Positions 17,553 to 25,992 of a stretch of 64,000 bases of DNA are shown piece after piece; the first letter of the stretch is position 1; each line of letters opens with the position of its first letter. The notes under the pieces are model-generated. The model saw only the letters and a program-made list of their open reading frames with translations. It was not told where the DNA came from and made no database searches. The position numbers and the translations under genes were made by a program. Origin of the DNA: Ferdinandcohnia sp036965045 (lineage in GTDB: Bacteria; Bacillota; Bacilli; Bacillales; Bacillaceae_L); contig NZ_JBALOV010000035.1 in the NCBI RefSeq assembly GCF_036965045.1, forward strand, positions 1 through 64,000. Direction: 5' to 3'.

Positions 17553-18281
17553 ATGATGAAGAAACAACAGTTTTTGGACTTAATATACAAACAATTAATC
17601 GTTTCGTGTCAGGCTTTAGAGGATGAGCCATTACATGGCGCGATGTATATGGCCAAAATGGGTCTTGCTGCCAAAATGGGTGGTGCTGTAGCGATACGGG
17701 CAAATGGAAAGGAAGATATCATTGCAATTCGGGAAGCAACAGGATTGCCGACGATTGGCATTATCAAACGAGATTACCCGGATAGTGAAGTGTTTATAAC
17801 ACCTACGTTAAAGGAGGTTTCTGAGTTAATTGAATCTGGAACAGATGTTATCACACTTGATGCAACGTTTCGAGATCGACCAAACGGCGTTACCTTTAAA
17901 GAGTTAGTCTTGTATATCAGAAGGAATAGTTCAAGTCTAATCATGGCGGATGTGTCTACAGTTGCAGAAGGTATCTCTGCTGTTGAGGAGGGATGTGACC
18001 TTATCTCTACCACACTGTCAGGATATACGCCGTATAGTCCGCAATTGGAAGGACCTGATTTTGAACTTATTAAGGCCCTAACTTCAACTTGTAAAGTCCC
18101 AATTATTGCGGAGGGTAGAATATCGACTCCAGACGAGGCGGTTATGGCCTTTCAAAATGGTGCACATTCAATAGTAGTAGGGTCTGCCATTACAAGACCG
18201 CAGGAAATAACGAAGAAATTTGTAGAGAGAATTCAAAAAGCAGATCTAAAAAATGTACAGGTGATAAAAAATGATGATTAA
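17553..18281 (+). CDS. nanE: N-acylglucosamine-6-phosphate 2-epimerase, NanE-type
   Basis: A 242-residue TIM barrel that converts ManNAc-6-phosphate to GlcNAc-6-phosphate. The expected catalytic pair is visible: Lys 72 in GIIKRDY and Glu 187 in IIAEGRIS. Other family features are VSCQALEDEPLHG at the N-terminus, LDATFRDRPNG (about 102-112) and the phosphate-binding AHSIVVGSAITRPQEIT near the end. Start ATG 17553 or ATG 17556, both behind AAAGAGGGG; the second has the better spacing. The stop overlaps the next start by 11 bases, which implies coupling with the enolase-superfamily gene. In sialic-acid loci NanE acts after the aldolase NanA, but no NanA gene is present here. Confidence 0.93.
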   Translation: MMKKQQFLDLIYKQLIVSCQALEDEPLHGAMYMAKMGLAAKMGGAVAIRANGKEDIIAIREATGLPTIGIIKRDYPDSEVFITPTLKEVSELIESGTDVITLDATFRDRPNGVTFKELVLYIRRNSSSLIMADVSTVAEGISAVEEGCDLISTTLSGYTPYSPQLEGPDFELIKALTSTCKVPIIAEGRISTPDEAVMAFQNGAHSIVVGSAITRPQEITKKFVERIQKADLKNVQVIKNDD

Positions 18282-19395
18282 GGACCTGGAAGTCATTCCT
18301 TTGTCGCTTCCAATGAAACAAAGTTTTCAAATTTCAGGAGGAACTGTAGGAGACAGTAATCAGGGTGCGCCGCATGTTTATGTGAAGATCGTGTCTGAAG
18401 ACGGTATTGAAGGATGGGGAGAGGCAAGACCAAGTCATAGATGGAGTTATGAAACAATTGAAACAGTTGTTTCAACGATTCAGAAATACATCAAACCTTT
18501 ACTCATTGGAAAGAAGGCGGATGACCTAACTACTATTCATGAAATCATGGATAAGGAAATTTCCTCTGGAATCTCAATGGGTCAGCCTATTTGTAAAGCG
18601 GCTGTTGATATGGCACTTTATGACCTGATCGGAAAAAGTTCCAATAAAACGTTGTCCGAACTTTGGCTTGGAAAGCCTAAGGGACATATTGATTTATCTT
18701 TTCTTATCAGTACAAGAAACATTGATGAAGCAGCCAAAAAAGCTAGATTTGCACGCGAAAACGGTTTTAAAGCTGTTGATGTGAAAATTGGATTCAACGT
18801 TGATTTTGACATGGAAGTTTTGGAAGCAGTGAAGGCGGAAGCCCCCAATTTATTTTTCAGGGTGGATGCAAATCAAGGTTATACTCTTCCTGAAGCAATA
18901 AAGGCAGGGAGGAAAATGGAGAATATCGGTGTGGACGTTTTTGAACAGCCCTTAAAAGCAAATGATCTGCTTGGGCATCGAGAATTGAGAAGAAAAACGT
19001 TCGTTCCGATTGCCTTAGACGAGAGTATTTGGAGTCCAAGCGATGTTTTACAAGCGATTCGACTAGAAGCCTGTGATTATGCCGTGATTAAACTTACCAA
19101 AATGGGAGGAATAACTGGTTCAAAATTAGCAGGAGAAATTGCGAAGGAAGCAAATCTTGGCTTACTTGGTGGCGGGTTAACAGAATCGACTTTAGGACTT
19201 ACAAGTAGCGCTCACTTGTTCAATTATTTAGGAATCAACCTGCCATCCGATTTGAATGGCCCGTTTTTCTTAGCGGATGATCCGATTCAAAACAAAACAA
19301 GTATCGAAACAGGCGCGATTTCACTACCATCAGGGGACGGTATTGGCTGTGTCATAGATCCTAGAAAACTCGAAATATATCAAATTCAAGTTTAG
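18271..19395 (+). CDS. Mandelate racemase/muconate lactonizing enzyme family protein (dipeptide epimerase-like)
   Basis: A 374-residue enolase-superfamily enzyme. Metal ligands are Asp199 (RVDANQGY), Glu225 (VFEQPL) and Asp250 (IALDES); the second-side Lys is Lys274 (VIKLTKMGG). The first-side KxK motif reads D170-V171-K172, so its first Lys is replaced by Asp while the catalytic Lys remains. The C-terminal DxD used by L-Ala-D/L-Glu epimerases reads D327-L-N329. Overall order and the SDLNGPFFLADDP ending resemble dipeptide epimerases (YkfB). It probably epimerises or dehydrates an acid-bearing substrate. Start ATG 18271 overlaps nanE. An M55 peptidase lies two genes downstream, a pairing also seen in the B. 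subtilis dpp-ykf operon. Confidence 0.85.
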   Translation: MMIKDLEVIPLSLPMKQSFQISGGTVGDSNQGAPHVYVKIVSEDGIEGWGEARPSHRWSYETIETVVSTIQKYIKPLLIGKKADDLTTIHEIMDKEISSGISMGQPICKAAVDMALYDLIGKSSNKTLSELWLGKPKGHIDLSFLISTRNIDEAAKKARFARENGFKAVDVKIGFNVDFDMEVLEAVKAEAPNLFFRVDANQGYTLPEAIKAGRKMENIGVDVFEQPLKANDLLGHRELRRKTFVPIALDESIWSPSDVLQAIRLEACDYAVIKLTKMGGITGSKLAGEIAKEANLGLLGGGLTESTLGLTSSAHLFNYLGINLPSDLNGPFFLADDPIQNKTSIETGAISLPSGDGIGCVIDPRKLEIYQIQV

Positions 19396-19407
19396 CAGGA
19401 GGTTAAA

Positions 19408-20424
19408 ATGGGTCGAAAAATTAGGTTTGGAATCATTGGTTGTGGTGTCATATCTCCTCTCCATGCTGAGGCGATTATAGCAAGTCCATTTACGGAGCTT
19501 GCTGCAGTTTCTGATTTGCGATTGGAGACAGCAAGGAAGTTTGCCGAAACATTTAGCGTTTCTACCTATGTTTCTGATTATAAAGAACTTCTCGCGATGG
19601 AAGATATAGATGTCGTTTCAATCTGTACTCCTAGCGGGACACATGGTCAAATTGCCATTGATGCAGCTATAGCTAAAAAACATATTCTTTGTGAAAAACC
19701 GCTTGATATAAGGGCTGAACGGATGACGCAAATGATTGAGACGTGTAGGGAGCAGGGGGTAAAATTAGGTTGTGTCTACCAACGAAGAGCTACAAGCGTC
19801 GTTAAAAAAGTAAAAGAAGCCATCTCTAACGATGAAATTGGAAAGTTGATCTTATGTGATGCCTACTTAAAATATTTTCGTGACCAGGCTTATTATGATA
19901 GTGCTGGCTGGCGAGGCACATGGGAAATGGATGGTGGAGGAGCTCTCATGAACCAAGGTGTTCACGGGATTGACCTATTTGTGTGGTTAACAGGTGGGGT
20001 TTCGAAAGTGTTTGCGAGGACGGCAGCTTTAGCAAGAAATATTGAGGTAGAGGATACCGCAGTATCTGTTCTAGAATGCAAGAACGGAGCTTTTGGCGTA
20101 ATTGAAGGTACCACCTCTGTTTTTCCTGAGAGGAATACACGAATTGAGCTTTATGGGGAAAAGGGAACAATTATATTTGACGATAATGGAATCCAGGAGT
20201 GGATTACCATGGATAAAGGAGATATTACAAAAGAGATTAAAATTGAGCAGGAACAAATGGAAGGAGTTAGGTCAATTGGCCATTTTCATTTTGTAGAAGA
20301 CATGGCTAAAGCAATTATTGAAGATCGAGAGCCTATGGTACCTGGTGAGGAAGCAAGAAAAGCAGTTGATTTGATCCTGTCCATCTACGAATCTTCTAAC
20401 AACCAAAAAGAAGTTTACTTGTAA
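19408..20424 (+). CDS. Gfo/Idh/MocA family oxidoreductase
   Basis: A 338-residue NAD(P)-dependent dehydrogenase. The Rossmann motif is FGIIGCGVISPLHA, the EKP motif is CEKPLDIRA (about 93), and the substrate domain contains GWRGTWEMDGGGALMNQGVHGID (about 170-192) with the usual catalytic His. That stretch resembles sugar-nucleotide 3-dehydrogenases of the WlbA group, which oxidise C3 of an N-acetylated sugar, but the match is only by eye. Start ATG 19408 after AGGAGGTTAAA. It lies in the importer operon between the enolase-superfamily gene and the M55 peptidase gene (13 bp apart). Confidence 0.9.
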   Translation: MGRKIRFGIIGCGVISPLHAEAIIASPFTELAAVSDLRLETARKFAETFSVSTYVSDYKELLAMEDIDVVSICTPSGTHGQIAIDAAIAKKHILCEKPLDIRAERMTQMIETCREQGVKLGCVYQRRATSVVKKVKEAISNDEIGKLILCDAYLKYFRDQAYYDSAGWRGTWEMDGGGALMNQGVHGIDLFVWLTGGVSKVFARTAALARNIEVEDTAVSVLECKNGAFGVIEGTTSVFPERNTRIELYGEKGTIIFDDNGIQEWITMDKGDITKEIKIEQEQMEGVRSIGHFHFVEDMAKAIIEDREPMVPGEEARKAVDLILSIYESSNNQKEVYL

Positions 20425-20437
20425 GGTAGCCTTCATA

Positions 20438-21232
20438 ATGAAAATTTATGTGAGTGTAGATATGGAGGGTATCTCGGGTATTTTATTACCTGAACAATTG
20501 AAAAAAGGCGAATTGTATTATGAAGAGGCTAGGAAACTGTTAACTGCCGAAGTAAGTGTGGTTATTGAGGGCTTAATTGAAGCAGGGGCTGATGACATTT
20601 ATGTCAAGGATGCCCATGGAACAGGGTACAATTTCATCGCTTCAGAATTGCCTCCTGAGGCGAAGTATTGTATGGGGGCAACAAATGTATCCAATCGCTT
20701 CCCTGGATTGGATTCATCGTTTGACGGTGCGATGTTAATTGGGTATCACGCAATGGGTGGAACTGAAAGCGCAATCAGAGATCATACAATGACATCAGTC
20801 GGTTGGCAATCCATTCACCTTAATGGAAGGCCAATTGGCGAAATCGGAATAGATAGCCTGTTATTTAGCTTACATCATGTACCCGTCCTTTTCGTAACTG
20901 GAGATAAAAAAACGTGTGCAGAGGCAATTACGGAAATTCCTAACGTACGAACGTACGAAACAAAGGAAGGGCTTGGAAGGCATGCAGCACTGATTAAACC
21001 ACCTAAGCTAGTCTATAGGGAATTAAAAGAGGAGATAAAAGAATCAATTGATAATAGGAAAAATGTGTTGCCTGTTAACATAGATGGACCATACGAACTA
21101 GTAATGAAATTTTTAAGCACAGACCAGCTTGATCATAGGTACTTTGATGGTGTGCGAAGTAAACGAATTGACGGTTTAACAGCTTCATATACAAGTGACA
21201 ATATCCTTGAGATTCTTTCATTAGCATTGTAA
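20438..21232 (+). CDS. M55 family D-aminopeptidase, DppA-like
   Basis: A 264-residue zinc peptidase. All metal ligands of B. subtilis DppA are in place: Asp8 and Glu10 in SVDMEG, His60 in KDAHG, His104 in GYHAMGG and a Glu near 135 (GEIGID). His116 in RDHTM matches the DppA His115 region. DppA releases D-alanine from D-Ala-containing peptides as a decamer. The ribosome site is weak (AAGGTAG). The gene lies 13 bp after a Gfo/Idh gene in a sugar-importer operon, an unusual setting, and suggests that the imported substrate carries a D-amino acid or related amide (inference). Confidence 0.92.
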   Translation: MKIYVSVDMEGISGILLPEQLKKGELYYEEARKLLTAEVSVVIEGLIEAGADDIYVKDAHGTGYNFIASELPPEAKYCMGATNVSNRFPGLDSSFDGAMLIGYHAMGGTESAIRDHTMTSVGWQSIHLNGRPIGEIGIDSLLFSLHHVPVLFVTGDKKTCAEAITEIPNVRTYETKEGLGRHAALIKPPKLVYRELKEEIKESIDNRKNVLPVNIDGPYELVMKFLSTDQLDHRYFDGVRSKRIDGLTASYTSDNILEILSLAL

Positions 21233-21259
21233 ATAGTTGTGAGTAGAGGTGTAATAACT

Positions 21260-22264
21260 TTGGAATATTCAATTGGAATAGATATTGGCGGTACAAAGAT
21301 CGCCGCGGGTATTATAAATAGAGAAGGCAGTGTCTTAATCAAGAAAACATTTTCCACGCCTCAAGAATCAAAAGATTCCATCATTCAGTTACTTGAAAAT
21401 ATTATTTTTTCCCTATCCGAGACAGCGAAAACGGAGGGGAAAAAGCTGGTTGGCATAGGAATAGGTACGGCTGGACAAATAGACTTTGAAAAAGGAAAGG
21501 TTCTCTCAGGAACAGCAAATATAAAGGATTGGAATGATGTTCCATTAAGAGATATTCTTTCAACAAAAACAGATTTGCCGATTTTTATAGAAAATGATGT
21601 TAATGTTCTTGCGCTCGCTGAACAGCAGCTTGGTATCGGAAGAAATGTTGAAAATCTTATATGCCTCGCTCTAGGCACAGGTGTTGGCGGAGGTGTGATT
21701 ACAGGAGGTCAGTTACTTCGAGGTGCGTGGGGTGGCGGTGCTGAATTAGGTCACATTACAGTTGATATGAATGGGCCATTATGTAACTGTGGATTTCAGG
21801 GTTGCGTGGAGACTTATTCGTCAGGAACGGGAATCGCAAGAATGATGAGAGAAGAATTAGAATCTTATCATGATAGCAAAGGGAATAGTGAACTATTATA
21901 TTATCAAAAACACCCTGAAGAAGTAACGAGCAGACTGGTTTTTGAATTAATGAGCGCAGGGAATGAAGTAGCTGAAAAAGTAGTGGAGACCGCTATTAAT
22001 GCTCTTTCATTTGCGATTGTTAGCATGATACATACCTTCAATCCTTCACTAATCGTTCTTGGAGGAGGAGTATTACATGATGGAGCATGGTTTATTCAAA
22101 AGGTTCAAGAAAGAGTATCTGAATTGGGTATCCGTTCCCTCGTTGATCCAGTTGAGATAAAAGGAACCACGCTCGGTAATGATGCAGGACTAATAGGCGC
22201 GGCCATTCAGCCTTGGGTGTATGGAGTCGATGTAGAGGTTAATAAGGAAATCACTCAAAAGTAA
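21260..22264 (+). CDS. ROK family sugar kinase (NanK/NagK-like)
   Basis: About 334 residues. The phosphate-binding motif IGIDIGGTKIAAGI opens the protein, and the ROK zinc motif CNCGFQGCVE (about 175-184) follows ELGHIT, whose Glu and His contact the sugar. GTGVGGGVITGGQLLRGAWGG is also conserved. Start chosen at TTG 21260, eight bases after AGAGGTG; GTG 21239 lacks a ribosome site. With NanE alongside, ManNAc or GlcNAc is a reasonable substrate: kinase then epimerase would deliver GlcNAc-6-phosphate. No HTH is present, so it is a kinase rather than a ROK repressor. Confidence 0.9.
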   Translation: MEYSIGIDIGGTKIAAGIINREGSVLIKKTFSTPQESKDSIIQLLENIIFSLSETAKTEGKKLVGIGIGTAGQIDFEKGKVLSGTANIKDWNDVPLRDILSTKTDLPIFIENDVNVLALAEQQLGIGRNVENLICLALGTGVGGGVITGGQLLRGAWGGGAELGHITVDMNGPLCNCGFQGCVETYSSGTGIARMMREELESYHDSKGNSELLYYQKHPEEVTSRLVFELMSAGNEVAEKVVETAINALSFAIVSMIHTFNPSLIVLGGGVLHDGAWFIQKVQERVSELGIRSLVDPVEIKGTTLGNDAGLIGAAIQPWVYGVDVEVNKEITQK

Positions 22265-22305
22265 ATTGGATATCAATTTGAGATTTAACTTGAGGAGGAT
22301 CGAAA

Positions 22306-23364
22306 ATGAAACAGATAAAAATTGGAGTTATCGGTGCGGGAAGTATTTCAGACCTTCATTTTGGTTCTTATACCAAAAATCATTATGCTAAAATAGTTGC
22401 AGTTTGTGATCTCAATATTGAAAGGGCAGAACAAAAAGCAAAGACGTTTGGGGCAGAGCATGTATACACGGATTATCGTGAGCTTTTAGCTAATCCCGAA
22501 ATCGATGCAGTAAGTATATGTACCTGGAATAATAGTCATGCTGAAATTAGCATTGCTGCACTTAAAGCTGGAAAGAACGTGCTTGTAGAAAAGCCATTAT
22601 GTAAAACGGTTGAAGAGGCATTGGAAATTGAAAAGACAGTAAAGGAAACAGGAAAACTTCTCCAGGTAGGATTTGTCCGGCGGTACGCAAGCAACACTCG
22701 TATTCTTCAAAAATTTATTCAGAATGATGAATTAGGAGAAATTTATTATGCGAAGGCGTCTTGTATCCGAAGATTGGGGAATCCGGGGGGATGGTTCTCT
22801 GACGCAGAACGTTCGGGTGGAGGACCATTGATTGATTTAGGTGTTCACATGATTGATATATGCTGGTATTTAATGGGACGGCCAAAAGTAAAGTCGATTA
22901 GTGGTAATACTTATCATAAACTAGGAAACAGATCAAATATAGAAAACTTATCTTATTATAAAGCATCAGATTTCGATGCAACAAAAAATACAGTAGAAGA
23001 CCTTGCGAATGCTCTCATTCGTTTTGAGAATGGAGCATCATTATTTGTTGATGTAAGCTTTTCACTTCATTCGAAGAAGGATGAAATCTCTGTTAAATTA
23101 TTTGGAGAAAAGGGTGGAGCAGAGATAGAACCTGAACTCCTTATCGTTTCTGAAAAATACGATACCATTGTAAATCTGAATCCACAAATCGACAATTTGT
23201 CATTTGATTTTGTGAAGGCGTTTCAATCTGAAATCGATTATTTTATTGATTGCTGTCGTACTGGAAATGAAACGATTAGTCCAGTGGAAGACGGGGTTGA
23301 GATGATGAAAATCTTATGTGGAATATATGAATCTAGTAAGAAGGGGACAGAAATCCACTTTTAA
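22306..23364 (+). CDS. Gfo/Idh/MocA family oxidoreductase
   Basis: A 352-residue dehydrogenase distinct from the one at 19408. It has IGVIGAGSISDLH at the N-terminus, VEKPLCKTVEEA (EKP motif, about 95), and RSGGGPLIDLGVHMIDICWYLMG (about 170-192) in the substrate domain. The C-terminal insert (YYKASDFDATKNTVEDLANALIRF) is typical of the larger Gfo/Idh branch acting on glycosides or inositols. Start ATG 22306 after GAGGAGGATCGAAA. It is followed 70 bp later by the RpiR-type regulator. Two dissimilar Gfo/Idh enzymes with two AP-endonuclease-fold isomerases are typical of oxidative (3-keto) sugar pathways. Confidence 0.9.
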   Translation: MKQIKIGVIGAGSISDLHFGSYTKNHYAKIVAVCDLNIERAEQKAKTFGAEHVYTDYRELLANPEIDAVSICTWNNSHAEISIAALKAGKNVLVEKPLCKTVEEALEIEKTVKETGKLLQVGFVRRYASNTRILQKFIQNDELGEIYYAKASCIRRLGNPGGWFSDAERSGGGPLIDLGVHMIDICWYLMGRPKVKSISGNTYHKLGNRSNIENLSYYKASDFDATKNTVEDLANALIRFENGASLFVDVSFSLHSKKDEISVKLFGEKGGAEIEPELLIVSEKYDTIVNLNPQIDNLSFDFVKAFQSEIDYFIDCCRTGNETISPVEDGVEMMKILCGIYESSKKGTEIHF

Positions 23365-23434
23365 TTTTCCAATCGTAATTGAATAAAAGAATGTATGATA
23401 TACTTTTCCTATATCCGAGAAGAAGGAGTAAACA

Positions 23435-24295
23435 ATGAATACTATGACAAAATCGAACCCAATTATAATGATTACAAGTATCTATAAATCACTAACAAAG
23501 GCTGAACAAAAAGTAGCAGATTTCGTAATGTTGGATACGGAAGAAGCTGTCTATTCGTCAGTAACAGATCTTGCTGAAAAATCAGGAGTAGGAGAGACAA
23601 CTGTTATTCGATTTTGTCGGAAGCTTGGGTTTCGTGGATATCAGGAGTTTAAGTTAGCAGTTGCACAAAACCTTGTTAGTCCTGAAGAGCATGTACATGG
23701 GAAAATTGAAGAGAATGACACACTTGAAGTAGTTTCTCGAAAAATAACAACCCAAAACACATATGCACTAGAAAATACACTTAACTTATTACAAACACAA
23801 GCACTCGAGAAAGCTGCCAATGCGATTGTCTCGGCAAACCGATTGTTTTGCTTCGGCATCGGTTCATCCGGTATAACGGCAATGGACGCAAATCACCGGT
23901 TCATGCGTTTTGGATATAATGTAATCCATTCCACCGATTCTCATGTCATGGCAATGAATGCGGCTCTTGCTACAAGAGATGATGTTGTCTTCGGCATATC
24001 AACCTCGGGAAGTACAAAAGATGTTGTTGACGCAATTCGAATTGCTAAGGAAAATAACAACGCATTTGTTATTTGTCTAACCAATCATGCACGATCACCA
24101 ATTACAAAGTATGCAGACGTTATTTTACTAGCTGCGTCTAAGGAGTCACCACTCCAAGGCGGTGCATTTTCTTCAAAGATTGCCCAACTTCATTTACTTG
24201 ATATTTTAACAACTGTGATTGGCTTAAAGGATAAGGGCAAAACCTTCAAATCTATTGAACAGACAGCAAAAGCGGTTTTAGATAAAATGTACTAA
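23435..24295 (+). CDS. MurR/RpiR family transcriptional regulator
   Basis: A 286-residue regulator. Residues 10-80 form an N-terminal RpiR HTH (TKAEQKVADFVM; TDLAEKSGVGETTVIRFCRKLGFRGYQEFK). Residues 115-255 form a SIS sugar-phosphate-binding domain (CFGIGSSGITAMDA; FGISTSGSTKDVVDAIRIAKE). Relatives sense MurNAc-6-phosphate, GlcNAc-6-phosphate or ManNAc-6-phosphate. Start ATG 23435 after AGAAGGAGTAAACA. It ends the importer operon and is followed by a strong terminator. It is the likely local regulator, perhaps acting at the GGTAA-N5-TTACC site in the 13990 promoter. Confidence 0.93.
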   Translation: MNTMTKSNPIIMITSIYKSLTKAEQKVADFVMLDTEEAVYSSVTDLAEKSGVGETTVIRFCRKLGFRGYQEFKLAVAQNLVSPEEHVHGKIEENDTLEVVSRKITTQNTYALENTLNLLQTQALEKAANAIVSANRLFCFGIGSSGITAMDANHRFMRFGYNVIHSTDSHVMAMNAALATRDDVVFGISTSGSTKDVVDAIRIAKENNNAFVICLTNHARSPITKYADVILLAASKESPLQGGAFSSKIAQLHLLDILTTVIGLKDKGKTFKSIEQTAKAVLDKMY

Positions 24296-24310
24296 TTGTT
24301 TTATACAGTA

Positions 24311-24338
24311 GATGCAGTTTTTGGCTGCATCTTCTTTT
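24311..24338 (+). terminator. Terminator after the RpiR-type gene
   Basis: GATGCAG (24311-24317) pairs perfectly with CTGCATC (24325-24331) around TTTTTGG, then TTCTTTTAT. It marks the 3' end of the importer operon. Confidence 0.85.
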
Positions 24339-24386
24339 ATAAGGTAGCGGGATAAATTAAACGAATAAAGGGCTGGGGTGATGATC

Positions 24387-25232
24387 ATGAAAACAAGTGT
24401 AAGTATGTATAGTTTACATAAATATACAGTAAATGAAAATCTGGACGTGTTTGGATTTATTGAGTATGCTTCTTCTATTGGTCTGCATGGAGTGGAGCTT
24501 TTAGATATGTACTGGAAAGATGTGGACCAAGAAATACCAAGGGTAAAGCGTATGTTGTCAGAAAAAAATCTGATGGTAAGTGCCTACGATATTTCAAATA
24601 ATTTTGTGAAGACCAGTGAAGACGAAAGAAAAACCGAGATTCAGAAAGTATATAACGGCATAGATATTGCTAAAATACTGAACACAAATGTCGTTCGAAT
24701 TTTTAGTGGTGACGTAAGTGAAAACGTTTCCTATGAACAGGGGAAAACTTGGATCATCGAATGCTTAAAAGAATGTGCTAATTATGCTGAAGAGCAAGGC
24801 ATCATTCTTGCTATTGAAAATCACGGGTATTTTGCTGGTAGAAGTGAACAAGTTACTGAATTAATTGAAACTGTCAATTCTACCCATGTACGAAGCACTC
24901 TTGATACAGGTAATTTCCTTTTAGTAGATGAAGAGCCGAGTCATGCTGTAACGGCATTAAAAAAATATGTTGCACATGTGCACTTTAAGGATTTTGTTCA
25001 GGTCGGAAAAGAATATGAGGGTCATGCTTTTCGCTCATTATCCGGTGATAAATTTGTAGGAACAGTCGCTGGGGAAGGAAAAGTGGATTTGAATCATGTC
25101 ATTCATGAGCTAAAAAGTGTCAATTACCATGGATGGCTTTCTGTAGAATATGAAGGAACCGACGATCCAAAAGTAGGAGCAGAAAAGTCAGTGAATAATC
25201 TAAAACAAATCTTACAAGCCATGTCGTCTTAA
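24387..25232 (+). CDS. Sugar phosphate isomerase/epimerase, AP-endonuclease-2 fold
   Basis: About 281 residues forming a xylose-isomerase-like TIM barrel. Metal ligands are visible in order: Glu in AIENHG, Asp in STLDTGN, His in HVHFKD and Glu in SVEYEG. Such enzymes epimerise or isomerise keto-sugars, or cleave 3-keto-glycosides by beta-elimination. I chose ATG 24387, seven bases after GGGGTG; GTG 24378 and ATG 24381 lie inside the ribosome site. It forms its own transcription unit between two terminator-like hairpins. Function with one of the Gfo/Idh dehydrogenases is likely (inference). Confidence 0.88.
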   Translation: MKTSVSMYSLHKYTVNENLDVFGFIEYASSIGLHGVELLDMYWKDVDQEIPRVKRMLSEKNLMVSAYDISNNFVKTSEDERKTEIQKVYNGIDIAKILNTNVVRIFSGDVSENVSYEQGKTWIIECLKECANYAEEQGIILAIENHGYFAGRSEQVTELIETVNSTHVRSTLDTGNFLLVDEEPSHAVTALKKYVAHVHFKDFVQVGKEYEGHAFRSLSGDKFVGTVAGEGKVDLNHVIHELKSVNYHGWLSVEYEGTDDPKVGAEKSVNNLKQILQAMSS

Positions 25233-25271
25233 AAACTAACAACACTGGAGATTTCCTAACTCAAATCGCAA

Positions 25272-25316
25272 AAGAGCTACTCGAAATTCCTTCAAAAAGA
25301 ATTTGGGGTAGTTCTT
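25272..25316 (+). terminator. Long imperfect hairpin, probable terminator
   Basis: An 18-bp stem with two G-T wobbles and one mismatch joins 25272-25289 to 25299-25316 over a nine-base loop. The downstream T-run is poor (ACTATTG), so it may be an attenuator or processing signal rather than a full stop. Confidence 0.55.
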
Positions 25317-25380
25317 ACTATTGAAATTATACAAAATTATGTTGAACTATAAATCTTCCAATTAAGAAAGTGGTGGTAAA

Positions 25381-25980
25381 GTGTTCTCGCATGATGGAAA
25401 GTTGTTTAAAGTAATGGAGGCAATTGGAAATATCTGTTTCTTAAATGTATTATGGCTTATTTCCTCGCTTCCTATCATCACAATCCCAGCATCGACTTCT
25501 GCCATGCTTGGAGTTATTAAAGGCTTATTAGAAGGAAATGAGCAGTCATTAACAAAAGCGTTTTATCGTGATTTTAAAACGTATTTTAAAAAGGCAAGTA
25601 TGATTGGAGTACTTCAACTACTAATTGGAGTGGTTTTGGTGGCTGACCTTCTCGTTATGTGGAATTTGGAGGGGGGTTATCGTTATATCATGTTTCCGTT
25701 ATTTGGCTTATTTGCTTTGACTTTTTTATCGATGTCTTTATATATTTATCCATTGCTAGTGGATTTTGATATGTCTTACAAGGAATTAATTAAACAATCG
25801 TTTTATTTATCAACAACCCGACCTGCTACTCCAATTATCATGTTTCTTTTTATAAGTATTATTATTTTTACCTGGACATTTGTTCCGTTTTTACCTATTA
25901 TATGTGCCTTTAGTCTGTTAGGGTTTGTAAATTACTACACTTGTAAAAGAACCATTTCTAAAAAATTTGCTATTGAATAA
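25381..25980 (+). CDS. YesL family (DUF624) membrane protein
   Basis: A 199-residue protein with five to six hydrophobic helices. The N-terminal MFSHDGKLFKVMEAIGN and the following NVLWLISSLPIITIPASTSAMLGVIK are diagnostic of YesL/DUF624 proteins, which are almost always encoded beside carbohydrate ABC importers and may assist transporter assembly. Start GTG 25381 after AAGTGGTGGTAAA. It leads a five-gene run (25381-29104) with very short gaps. The family's biochemical role is unknown. Confidence 0.88.
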   Translation: MFSHDGKLFKVMEAIGNICFLNVLWLISSLPIITIPASTSAMLGVIKGLLEGNEQSLTKAFYRDFKTYFKKASMIGVLQLLIGVVLVADLLVMWNLEGGYRYIMFPLFGLFALTFLSMSLYIYPLLVDFDMSYKELIKQSFYLSTTRPATPIIMFLFISIIIFTWTFVPFLPIICAFSLLGFVNYYTCKRTISKKFAIE

Positions 25981-25992
25981 AGGGGTTTGTAT

